Of a stretch of 64,000 nt of DNA, positions 41,361 through 49,182 are shown in pieces. The stretch covers positions 1 to 64,000 of the forward strand of contig CANRAR010000002.1 of the NCBI GenBank assembly GCA_947628675.1. Reading direction: 5' to 3'. Both the position numbers and the translations under genes were made by a program. This DNA comes from an uncultured Clostridia bacterium. GTDB lineage: Bacteria; Bacillota; Clostridia; Christensenellales; Borkfalkiaceae. The stretch's first letter is position 1; every line of letters starts with the position of its first letter. The notes under the pieces are model-generated. The model ran no database searches, was not told the DNA's origin, and saw only the letters and a list, made by a program, of their open reading frames with translations.

Positions 41361-43007
41361 ATGAAAAAAATAGCAACATCGGATCAAATCAGCATATTTG
41401 ACTTGTTCTACGCATACGGGCAAACAAATCTTGGGCAAAACAAGCCGGAAGATGACAATGTCGATATTTCACATATAGAGGTTTGGAAATATTCTGTTTA
41501 CGACTTACCTTGCTATGAAACTGATGTTTTACAACGTGGTTTAGAAAAGACATGGGAGGGAATCATTTCCTATGTTCTCAACTATGACGTAACAAATCAG
41601 CTTTTAGAGTTAAATAATTTGACAGAATTGTATGAAATCGGGCTCGCTTTGCAGGACAAACAAGGAAAAAAGAATTCCGGGCAATATTATACTCCCGATG
41701 ATGTTGCAAATGTCATGGCTGATTGGTTTGACAGGCAAAAGGGATCAAACATTTGCGATGTGGGTTGCGGAACGGGAAAGCTTATCTTGACGTATTTAGA
41801 TTTGATCGGTAAAAATGCAGCGATAGAATTATTGCGCGATGGCAGGATATATTTATACGATTCAGACAGGACTGCGTTAAATATTTGCAAAACGATTTTA
41901 TTGCTGAAATACGGAAAAGACCTCGAACCTTATATCCACGCCATACATTGCGATTTCTTATCGAAGGAGATAAAATTACCGAAAGATTGTAAAGTGATTT
42001 CCAACCCTCCCTATGCATCGGTCAAATACATAAACCCGGCTTGGGAAAAAACAGACGTCGCAACACACACCAAAGAACTCTATTCCATGTTTATGGAAAA
42101 GATAATAATACAGAGCCAAAGTGCGGTAATCATTACTCCATACAGTTTTATCGGGAGCCCCAAATTTTATCCTTTAAGAGAGCGCATGAATCACTATAAT
42201 GGGTTTATCGTCTCATTCGATAATGTGCCGGGCAATATTTTTTGTGGTCGCAAACACGGGATATTCAATACAAATACATCCAATTCCGTCAGGGCGGCAA
42301 TCACTGTCATTGAAAACCGAGATGGCCTCATGGGGTTCAAAACAACCCCTCTTATAAGATTTAAGAACATAGAGCGAAAAAAATTGCTGAAAAGTGAAGT
42401 TCTGGAATCGTTTATCAATGAAAAATATCAAATCGTATCCGAAGATAATCCAATGTACCTCAAATGTGCAAAGGAATTAAATATCATTTGGAATACATGG
42501 AACACAAACAGCGATCACCGCCTGGGTGATTATGTAACCGAAACAGGCAAATATGTGTTGTCTATGCCCAATACGTGCAGATATTTTACGACTGCGTCCG
42601 TTGGTAAAATGAATCGGAACGGACAAATCGTTCTGAACTTCGACGATGAGTGCGTGTTTTATTATGTCTATTGCCTTATCAACTCTTCCTTTGCATATTG
42701 GTTTTGGCGGTTATTCGACGGCGGGATCACCTATCCCAGGGGGTTGTTGCTGAATTTACCCACGTTTTATGATAAATTATCCGCTAGCGATAAGCAATTC
42801 TTCCACAATCAGGCAGAAGAAATGATACGTTCCGCCGACAAATACGTGGTAACAAAAAACAACGTCGGAATCCAAGAAAATATTAAATTCCCGCGGGCGT
42901 TCAGGGATAAAATCAATCGGAAAATCCTGGATATATTACATTTGCAAGTGGATGAAAAAATTTTTGATATTATACACTCAAATATGGCATTGGAGATAAG
43001 CATATGA
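41361..43007 (+). CDS. DNA adenine-N6 methyltransferase of a type II-like restriction-modification system
   Basis: The 548-residue protein has GQYYTPDDVANVM ahead of the cofactor motif DVGCGTGKLILT (near 134) and the catalytic NPPY (near 217), the gamma-class N6-adenine arrangement of TaqI and HsdM. The C-terminal half probably recognises DNA, but the target sequence cannot be inferred. It overlaps the next gene by 4 nt (ATGA). Base composition is far more A/T-rich than the flanks and codon choice differs (many AAA, ATA, TTA), marking the pair as recently acquired. No strong ribosome binding site is visible. Confidence 0.92.
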   Translation: MKKIATSDQISIFDLFYAYGQTNLGQNKPEDDNVDISHIEVWKYSVYDLPCYETDVLQRGLEKTWEGIISYVLNYDVTNQLLELNNLTELYEIGLALQDKQGKKNSGQYYTPDDVANVMADWFDRQKGSNICDVGCGTGKLILTYLDLIGKNAAIELLRDGRIYLYDSDRTALNICKTILLLKYGKDLEPYIHAIHCDFLSKEIKLPKDCKVISNPPYASVKYINPAWEKTDVATHTKELYSMFMEKIIIQSQSAVIITPYSFIGSPKFYPLRERMNHYNGFIVSFDNVPGNIFCGRKHGIFNTNTSNSVRAAITVIENRDGLMGFKTTPLIRFKNIERKKLLKSEVLESFINEKYQIVSEDNPMYLKCAKELNIIWNTWNTNSDHRLGDYVTETGKYVLSMPNTCRYFTTASVGKMNRNGQIVLNFDDECVFYYVYCLINSSFAYWFWRLFDGGITYPRGLLLNLPTFYDKLSASDKQFFHNQAEEMIRSADKYVVTKNNVGIQENIKFPRAFRDKINRKILDILHLQVDEKIFDIIHSNMALEISI

Positions 43008-44128
43008 TGATTCCTTTAACGAAATTACAAAAAGAAATCATGGCGGAATTTTACCATTGCGCTCCGCACAAAGTGATTTTCAACAAAACTGCAAGAACCC
43101 GCTTGTGGAAAAAGGCAACCGCGAAGGAAGATTTGGATCTTGATTCTATAAGAGTGAAGTGCCCTGCATTGGCTCATCGGATCGAAAAAAGCTATGAAAC
43201 CGGAGGGAATATTCAATCTGCCGTTTTTAGTGAATGTGTTTACGCTCAAACGCTGGCAGATATGTTACATTTGGAAATTTTCACAAATTGTACGGAAAAT
43301 CATGCATTCATTCCGCAAAGAATTTTAGCACTATTACAGTCATATAACCTTTCCCCAAGATATGCGTATTCCAATCGTAACAAATCAAGGATGTTGATAC
43401 AAGCCGGTGGATGCAAAGGGATTGATAGCGCTTTGATTACCGTTATTGATCTAAATATCTATACCATCGAATTCAAAGAACCGGGAGCAAAAACTTGTGA
43501 GCCCGATTTACCTAAATATAGGGAGGACGGAAAGCTCTTAATAACTACCGATTTCCTGAAAAGATATCCGCAATTTGAACAAATGCTGATGGAGCAGCGA
43601 GATCTTAACTTTTTTGATATTATAGGAAGCAATGAACATGACTTCAGCCCTGAAAGTGTAAATATTGCCGTTACGAACAATTATGTCAAAAAATATGCGG
43701 ATGTCGTCTGCACGGAAGATGTCGATGGCTATTTAGTCATGATGCCCGCCAATCAAATCTCTTTATGGGCTGAAATCGTCGGTGAAATAAGACCCGCCGG
43801 AAGAAATCACTATAATGTATGGACGCCGAATGCCCTAAAAAGTTTCATAGAAGAAAAAGGCGGTACAATCGTTCACTCTATTGCTACCATGGAAAAATCA
43901 AAATTGGCTATAAGAAAAGAACGCGGCGGACACGGAAAAATATCCGGTTATAAGATAAACCCTCTATTCTTTATTTATACCCGACACTGTACAGATTTAG
44001 GGGATTTTATTCGGTTCGATCTACATGATGTTCAACAGTTAAATCCAACCATTGCGGGCAAAATGTTTTTCAAATCGTTACAATATGGCAATGTGAAAAA
44101 ATATTATTTTAATGAAGCGACATCATGA
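43004..44128 (+). CDS. Putative restriction endonuclease partner
   Basis: The 374-residue protein follows the methyltransferase with an ATGA overlap, the classical position of the cognate nuclease. GIDSALITVIDLNIYTIEFK (about residues 140-159) has the spacing of a PD-(D/E)xK centre: an Asp, then E-x-K on the next strand. A second strand follows with GAKTCEPDLPKY. I recognise no named enzyme. It shares the A/T-rich composition of the methyltransferase and is followed by a strong terminator, so the two genes form a self-contained island. Confidence 0.7.
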   Translation: MMIPLTKLQKEIMAEFYHCAPHKVIFNKTARTRLWKKATAKEDLDLDSIRVKCPALAHRIEKSYETGGNIQSAVFSECVYAQTLADMLHLEIFTNCTENHAFIPQRILALLQSYNLSPRYAYSNRNKSRMLIQAGGCKGIDSALITVIDLNIYTIEFKEPGAKTCEPDLPKYREDGKLLITTDFLKRYPQFEQMLMEQRDLNFFDIIGSNEHDFSPESVNIAVTNNYVKKYADVVCTEDVDGYLVMMPANQISLWAEIVGEIRPAGRNHYNVWTPNALKSFIEEKGGTIVHSIATMEKSKLAIRKERGGHGKISGYKINPLFFIYTRHCTDLGDFIRFDLHDVQQLNPTIAGKMFFKSLQYGNVKKYYFNEATS

Positions 44129-44185
44129 ACGTAGCAGGGCACATAAAGTGCCCCGCCGATGCTTTTGCATGAGATAGCGCCTTAT

Positions 44186-44223
44186 GCCGCGCCCCACCGA
44201 ATGGCGGTGTGCGGCGATTTTTT
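44186..44223 (+). terminator. Terminator of the restriction-modification operon
   Basis: GCCGCgcCCCACCG pairs with CGGTGtGCGGC, followed by about six T residues. It overlaps the end of the convergent minE gene. Confidence 0.75.
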
Positions 44224-44458
44224 ATTTCAGCGTAGTGAAATTTTTGACGCGGGTGGCGCGGAAGGTCAGGGAGACGCCGAAGCCGTCGCGGTCGCGCCCG
44301 ACGGTGAGCACGGGGTCGCCTTCCACGTCGAAATATTCCCGTGCGACGCGCCCGAAATCTCGCGCCGCCGCCGCGCGGCTCTCGTCGTTCATGTCCTCTT
44401 TGTCGTGGTCGAGAAGCCGCGCAATGCGCTTTCTCTCCTCAAACAGGCGTTCCTTCAT
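44222..44458 (-). CDS. minE: Cell division topological specificity factor MinE
   Basis: The 78-residue protein matches the short MinE family: KERLFEERKRIARLL (the MinD-contact helix), then KDEM-like middle, ARDFGRVAREYFDV in place of the usual DILEVICKYV, and a beta-strand end VSLTFRATRV. MinE drives MinD oscillation and places the septum. The start overlaps the minD stop (ATGA). The N-terminal membrane-binding leader is short compared with E. coli MinE. The assignment leans on the minD neighbour. Confidence 0.75.
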   Translation of the reverse strand: MKERLFEERKRIARLLDHDKEDMNDESRAAAARDFGRVAREYFDVEGDPVLTVGRDRDGFGVSLTFRATRVKNFTTLK

Positions 44459-45216
44459 GTCCTGCCCTCCCCTCTCCGTCCACGGCGGAGAGAACTCCAA
44501 AATCCGCCCTTTTCCTCGTCCGCGGGTCTTCCGTAGGCATAGTGGTCGGCAAGCCCCTTGAAGGCGCGCGAGCGCCCCATCACGTTCTCCAAGAACAACT
44601 TGTCTTCCTCGGGGACGACGGCGACGAGCGGGATCCCGAGCGCCGCCTCGATCTCTTTCGGCTGCAAAATTTCCCCCCGTCGCACAAAATCTTTTCGCAC
44701 GAGGTTGACGGCAAGCCCCACGCTCTTGAAACGGTAGCATTTGAGAATACCCGCGACTCTGTCGGCATCGCGCATGGCGGAGATGTGCGGCGTGGTGACG
44801 AGAAGCGCCTCCTCGGCGCATGATGCGGCGCGGTGGAAGCCCTCCTCGATGCCCGCGGGCGAATCGATGAGGATGAAGTCGAACTGCGGGGCGACGGCGT
44901 CGAGGATCAGCCGTACGGCCTGCGGGGAGACGTAGCGTTCGGAGACGCGGTTGCTCGCCAGACAGTACAGCGTGGGGTACTGCGGATGCTGTACGAGCGC
45001 CTGTTTGGGGCGGCACCGCCCTTCCACCGCATCGACGACGTCGTAGAGGGCGAGATGCTCCACGCCGAGCACGACGTCCACATTGTTGAGCCCGAAGTCG
45101 AGGTCGCACACGGCGACGCGGTATCCCCGCTTTGCAAGTTGTACGGCGAGGTTACAGCAGACGGTCGTCTTGCCGACGCCGCCCTTCCCCGAAGTTACCA
45201 CAATCTTCCTCGCCAT
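44455..45216 (-). CDS. minD: Septum-site determining ATPase MinD
   Basis: MinD is a membrane-bound ATPase that, with MinC, prevents polar division. The 253-residue protein has the deviant Walker A GKGGVGKTT at 10-18, the VCDLDFGLNNVDVVLG block and LIDSPAGIEEGF. The extreme C-terminus (WSSLRRGRRGEGRT) is strongly basic and could be the membrane-targeting helix. ATG 45216 has GGAGGG just upstream; the frame open to 45414 is leader. An extended -10 (TGTTATGAT) lies about 25 nt upstream. minC is not adjacent in this window. Confidence 0.93.
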   Translation of the reverse strand: MARKIVVTSGKGGVGKTTVCCNLAVQLAKRGYRVAVCDLDFGLNNVDVVLGVEHLALYDVVDAVEGRCRPKQALVQHPQYPTLYCLASNRVSERYVSPQAVRLILDAVAPQFDFILIDSPAGIEEGFHRAASCAEEALLVTTPHISAMRDADRVAGILKCYRFKSVGLAVNLVRKDFVRRGEILQPKEIEAALGIPLVAVVPEEDKLFLENVMGRSRAFKGLADHYAYGRPADEEKGGFWSSLRRGRRGEGRT

Positions 45217-45330
45217 GCCGCCCTCCGCGCGTTTTTGCAAATCATAACACGCCAAAGTGCGCGCATTGCGGGAAACTCTGTCGCATCGTGCAAGAAAAAA
45301 GAAAAAATAAATTTTGACATAGAAAACCGG

Positions 45331-45363
45331 AAAAGCGCGCCGGGGCAGATGCCCCGACGCGCC
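45331..45363 (-). terminator. Terminator of the sipW-calY pair
   Basis: On the minus strand GCGCGTCGGGGCA pairs with TGCCCCGGCGCGC (one mismatch), followed by TTTT. It lies about 20 nt past the CalY-like stop. Confidence 0.7.
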
Positions 45364-45380
45364 GCGCCGTTTGTGCTTTT

Positions 45381-46007
45381 TCATGCGCTCACATTTTGCA
45401 CGGCGTGGATACACAGATCGAACATGACAAACTTGCTCTCCACGCGGTTATTGTTTGCATCGTCGAGAAATTCCAGCGTCACGGTAAAATTTTCCGCGCC
45501 GCCCGCTTCCACCGTGCCCAATGCATCGTTCTCGCCGCCCAAGTTGAGCCCATCGCTTACGAGCATCTCCCGCTTCTCGCCGCGCTCGGGCTGCACCGAG
45601 ACTTTGAGCATGGAGGCAAACGTCGTATCGCTGATGACGGAATTGCATACAACTTCCACGTAGTAGGAAAACGCCACGTCGCCGCTGTTGCCGATGCACA
45701 TTTCCACGGTGAAGCTGCTCGTCGGCGCCACTACAGTCCCTTGCGTGATGCCAAAGATGTTGTCCTGCGTGTTGGTGGAAAAATCCTTCTCCGCGTCATC
45801 GACGGTGCGGACGAATTCTCCCCCTTCGCCGAGGTTGACGGTGGTGAGTTTGTGCCGCACGAGGGTCGCCTTCAACGTGCCCGCCACGAGGTGGGTCTGC
45901 GAGGACACCGTCTCATGATACAGCCCGTACGTCGTACCCAGCGCAAGGGCAAAACAGCATACGGCAAGCGCGATGGCAAGAAGGATCACAATTGCCCTAT
46001 TTTTCAT
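45381..46007 (-). CDS. CalY/TasA-like secreted protein
   Basis: The 208-residue protein has a SipW-type signal peptide (about 1-24, LALGTTYGLYHETVSSQ), where cleavage leaves a mature start like that of TasA/camelysin. The body is beta-rich (EMCIGNSGDVAFSYYVEVVC, ENFTVTLEFLDDANNN) as in TasA fibre proteins. In Bacillus such proteins form biofilm amyloid-like fibres. The gene overlaps the SipW-like peptidase by 11 nt, has GGAGGGAAAG before its ATG and ends before a terminator. The link between substrate and peptidase is inferred from the operon. Confidence 0.8.
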   Translation of the reverse strand: MKNRAIVILLAIALAVCCFALALGTTYGLYHETVSSQTHLVAGTLKATLVRHKLTTVNLGEGGEFVRTVDDAEKDFSTNTQDNIFGITQGTVVAPTSSFTVEMCIGNSGDVAFSYYVEVVCNSVISDTTFASMLKVSVQPERGEKREMLVSDGLNLGGENDALGTVEAGGAENFTVTLEFLDDANNNRVESKFVMFDLCIHAVQNVSA

Positions 46008-46650
46008 CTTTCCCTCCCTTGGAGGGAACCCTCCCGATGTGCGGAGGGTCGCTTTCGTTCAAAAGTTCCAAGAGAAGCGCCGCCGCCAAAACCAAAATGA
46101 CGACGGAGAGCAAAAAAAGCGGGTCGCGCAAAACACAGACGCAGACGCCGAGCGCGTGGCTGCAATAGACCGCCTTGCCAACGATGTAGCCGCCCGCGGG
46201 ATCGGCGGTGCTAATGATCTGCGGGCCGACGGAAGTTCCGTTGTCACCGCGCAGGGTGATGACGTATTCCCCGCCGCGCTGCTCTATTTTGCGTACCCTG
46301 TGCGTGATGGTGACGTTCCCGCCCATCACCTGATACACAAACGTGAGAACGTCCCCTTCGCGGAGCCCTGCGTAGAACGTCTCCCGCGCCCCTTCTTCGG
46401 TCGGGACAAGTTGAATGAGCACAAAACTCCGCGCGGGAATATCCCCGATGGCGTATCCATCGACGTCGGTCTCGGAATTTTTCTCCATCGACGTAGACAT
46501 GACGATCCGCGCGCTATACCCCAATAGCCCGCGCGAGGTGAAGGCGTGGATCGCCAACACGGCGGCGACGACGCCGAGCGCGAGAATGAGGACAAGGTAA
46601 AGTTTTATCAGGTTTTCGGCGACTGCGCGCCCATCTTTTGTGTTTCCCAT
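45997..46650 (-). CDS. sipW: Signal peptidase I of the SipW/ER type
   Basis: The 217-residue protein has one membrane segment near 15-37, the catalytic Ser54 in STSMEKN and His117 in TITHRVR. The Ser-His pair marks the archaeal/ER-type enzymes (SipW) rather than the Ser-Lys bacterial type. A second membrane segment lies at about 185-210. ATG 46650 follows GGAGGG by 12 nt. A TATAAT box at 46690-46695 lies downstream of the alternative start at 46704, supporting the shorter form. It is coupled to its likely substrate gene. Confidence 0.88.
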   Translation of the reverse strand: MGNTKDGRAVAENLIKLYLVLILALGVVAAVLAIHAFTSRGLLGYSARIVMSTSMEKNSETDVDGYAIGDIPARSFVLIQLVPTEEGARETFYAGLREGDVLTFVYQVMGGNVTITHRVRKIEQRGGEYVITLRGDNGTSVGPQIISTADPAGGYIVGKAVYCSHALGVCVCVLRDPLFLLSVVILVLAAALLLELLNESDPPHIGRVPSKGGKDEK

Positions 46651-46734
46651 GGTATTTTCGAACCCTCCCGAAGCAGTCCCCCCGCTATAATTATATGAAA
46701 CCATTGTAAAAAGTTGAACATATCGCCGCGGCGG

Positions 46735-46766
46735 CGGAATAGCGGGCGAGTGCTCCCTCGCCCGAC
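46735..46766. other. GC-rich hairpin upstream of sipW
   Basis: GGGCGAG (46744-46750) pairs with CTCGCCC (46757-46763), loop of 6. No T-run. It sits between the terminator at 46796 and the sipW promoter. Confidence 0.4.
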
Positions 46767-46795
46767 TTCCGGCAATGAAACCGATGATCGGGACA

Positions 46796-46822
46796 TAAAA
46801 AAATTGCAGTTCGCCTGCAATT
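46796..46822 (-). terminator. Intrinsic terminator between recG and sipW
   Basis: AATTGCAG pairs with CTGCAATT around a 5-nt loop and is followed on the minus strand by about seven T residues. It probably ends the transcript containing the structured RNA at 46853-46927. Confidence 0.8.
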
Positions 46823-46852
46823 CATTCGTCGTGACTATTTTATCGGTTTACG

Positions 46853-46927
46853 AAAAAAGACGGATCCGTCGGTGCGAGTTCCTTGACCGACTTTTACACA
46901 TAGGCAGTCCCTATGCAACCGTCTTTT
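46853..46927 (-). ncRNA. Candidate three-way-junction RNA with its own U-tract
   Basis: On the minus strand AAAAGACGG (46927-46919) pairs with CCGTCTTTT (46863-46855), enclosing CATAGG-GACTG-CCTATG and GTCGGT-12 nt-ACCGAC. Six T residues complete the outer stem. The arrangement is that of a small regulatory RNA or riboswitch-like attenuator in the 348-nt gap between recG and sipW. No open frame covers it. I do not recognise the class. Confidence 0.5.
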
Positions 46928-47068
46928 CGCTGTTATGATACACCAATTCGGGGGCTCAAACTCTCTTGCAAAAGATACAAGCCGGTTTTTACGCTACCCG
47001 ATTTCAGACATTTTTTGATTCGCGCATCGCCTATATACGCGCATCATCTATATAAAGGGTGCCCCTTT

Positions 47069-49072
47069 TCAGTTCAGAACGACGTCCTTCAAACTCTCGT
47101 ATTTTTCCATGGCGGCGCGGCGCACCTCGTCGAAGTTCAGCCGCCGCTCAAACGCCTCGTCGGCGAGTTTCTTCGCCGTGAAGATGACCTCCGTAGAATA
47201 CCGCAGGTTTTTAATGTCGGTGAGGAACTTCCCGCTCTGCCGCGTCCCCAAAAAGTCGCCGCTGCCGCGCAGTTCCAAGTCCTTTTCGGCGAGTTTGAAG
47301 CCGTCCGCCGTCGTTTTGAGAATGTTCAGCCGCTCCGTCGCAGTCTCACTCTCCGCCCCCACGAGGAGGAAGCACCAGCTCTTCTCGCTCCCCCTTCCCA
47401 CGCGGCCGCGGAGTTGGTGCAGTTGCGAAAGCCCGAACCGCTCGGCGTTGTACACCACCATGATGGTCGCATCGGGCACGTCCACGCCCACCTCGATGAC
47501 GGTCGTGGAGACGAGGCAATCGTACCTCTTTTCCTTGAACGCCGCCATCACTTCCGCCTTCTCCCTGTCCTTCATCCTGCCGTGGAGCAGGGCAAAGCGC
47601 ACGTCGGGGAGCCGCCCGCACAGTTCCTCAAAGAGTTCGGTGACCGACGTCACCTCGCCCTCATCGTCGTCTATCTTGGCGCAGACGAAGTACGCCTGCC
47701 TGCCCTTTTTGGTCTCGCCGCGGATGTATTCGAGCATATCGGCGTACTTCCGCTCGGGAATGACGGCGGTGGAGATCTCCTGCCGCGCGCGGGGCTTATC
47801 GGGGATGGTCGTGATGTCGAGATCGCCGTAAAAGATGAGGGAAAGGGTGCGCGGAATGGGCGTTGCGGACATGACTAAAACGTCCAAATTCTCACCTTTT
47901 TCACTCAATATATTACGCTGTGCTACGCCGAAACGGTGCTGCTCGTCGCACACGCAGAAGGCGAGATTTTTGAAATGCACGTCCCCCTGCAACACGGCGT
48001 GGGTGCCGCATAAAATGTCCACTTCGCCCGCGGCGAGCGCCGCCTTTATCTCCCGCTTTTCCTTTGCGGAAGTCCCGCCCGCAAGGTAGGCGACGCGGTA
48101 TTCGGGGAACATCTTCTGAAGAAGCGCAAAGTTCTGCGCGGCGAGCACCTCCGTCGGCGAGAGGTACACGGCCTGATAGCCGCTCTTTACCGCCATGAAG
48201 ATGCCCGTGAGCGCCACCGCCGTCTTGCCGCTCCCCACGTCGCCCTGCAGGAGCCTGTTCATGCGGTGCGGCGAGGTGACATTGTCGTAAATGGCGCGCA
48301 CGGCGGCCTGCTGTCCGGGGGTAAATTCAAAGGGAAACCGCCGCTCGAACGCCGCCACTTCGCGCTCCGAAACGGCGTACGGATTGGTGCGCACCTCGTT
48401 TCTGTCCCCCTTGATGAGTTTGAAGGCGGTGAGCAGGACGAAGTACTCCTCGAGGGCGACGCGCGCCGCCCCATTCAGCATTTCTTCGTGCGTTTTGGGA
48501 AAATGAGTGCTGAAAAACGCCTCTTTGAGGGCGGAAAGCCCGTATTTTTTTTGAAGCGCCTCGGGGATCACCGAGCGCAATTGCTCGGCGCGGAGGGCAC
48601 CCAAAACGGCGTCGCGCACGATGCGCTGGGTGAGGCTCCCCTTCAGGGGGTACACGGGCACGAGCCCCTTGAGGCGCGCATTCTTTTCGAGCGGCTCGAA
48701 GGTGGGGTTGACGATGCTCACCTGCCCGTAGCGGTTCTGCACCCGCCCGTAAAAGAGGTAATCGCCGGGCTTCAAGCGCGTGGCGAGATAGGGCATATTG
48801 AACCAGACCGCCGTGAAGAGGTCGCCGTCCTGTTCGAGGTGCGCCCGCACGAGTTTCAGCCTGCCCGTATAGCGCACAGGCTCGACGGCGACGAGGCGGC
48901 AGGCGAGGAGCGCCATATCGTTGTGGTAGACCTCGCGCACCGACGCCCTGTTTGTCATGTCGAGATAGGCGCGCGGAAAGTACCGCACGAGGTCGGCGGT
49001 CGTTCTGATCCCCAGCTTATTCAGTTCCTTGGCGCGCTTTTCCGTCACGCCCTTCACTGCCGTTAAATTCAT
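47069..49072 (-). CDS. recG: ATP-dependent DNA helicase RecG
   Basis: RecG remodels stalled forks and branched DNA. The 667-residue protein has the N-terminal wedge/OB domain (about 1-230), Walker A QGDVGSGKTAVA (near 270), the DEQH box CDEQHRFG, VMSATPIPRTL and the C-terminal helicase motifs STTVIEVGVDVPDA and QLRGRVGRG. ATG 49072 is preferred to the TTG four codons earlier. It follows the FakA-like gene by 110 nt, the same order as in Bacillus except that the serine dehydratase genes are absent between them. Confidence 0.97.
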   Translation of the reverse strand: MNLTAVKGVTEKRAKELNKLGIRTTADLVRYFPRAYLDMTNRASVREVYHNDMALLACRLVAVEPVRYTGRLKLVRAHLEQDGDLFTAVWFNMPYLATRLKPGDYLFYGRVQNRYGQVSIVNPTFEPLEKNARLKGLVPVYPLKGSLTQRIVRDAVLGALRAEQLRSVIPEALQKKYGLSALKEAFFSTHFPKTHEEMLNGAARVALEEYFVLLTAFKLIKGDRNEVRTNPYAVSEREVAAFERRFPFEFTPGQQAAVRAIYDNVTSPHRMNRLLQGDVGSGKTAVALTGIFMAVKSGYQAVYLSPTEVLAAQNFALLQKMFPEYRVAYLAGGTSAKEKREIKAALAAGEVDILCGTHAVLQGDVHFKNLAFCVCDEQHRFGVAQRNILSEKGENLDVLVMSATPIPRTLSLIFYGDLDITTIPDKPRARQEISTAVIPERKYADMLEYIRGETKKGRQAYFVCAKIDDDEGEVTSVTELFEELCGRLPDVRFALLHGRMKDREKAEVMAAFKEKRYDCLVSTTVIEVGVDVPDATIMVVYNAERFGLSQLHQLRGRVGRGSEKSWCFLLVGAESETATERLNILKTTADGFKLAEKDLELRGSGDFLGTRQSGKFLTDIKNLRYSTEVIFTAKKLADEAFERRLNFDEVRRAAMEKYESLKDVVLN

Positions 49073-49182
49073 TGTAAATCGCAAAATTTTATTTCAATTT
49101 TTTGAGAAAACTTCCCGCCCGCTCAACCGCCGTAAAAACCCTCCCCCTCTATCAAAAAAGAGCGGCGGCGCCGCTCCTTTCT

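Noticed and set aside
45313-45318. Plus-strand TTGACA as a promoter
   Set aside because: No -10 box or plus-strand gene follows; it lies past the minD start in intergenic DNA.
46651-46704. Longer sipW start at 46704
   Set aside because: It would place the TATAAT box and the GGAGGG site inside the coding region and adds a Gly/Ser stretch not seen in the family.
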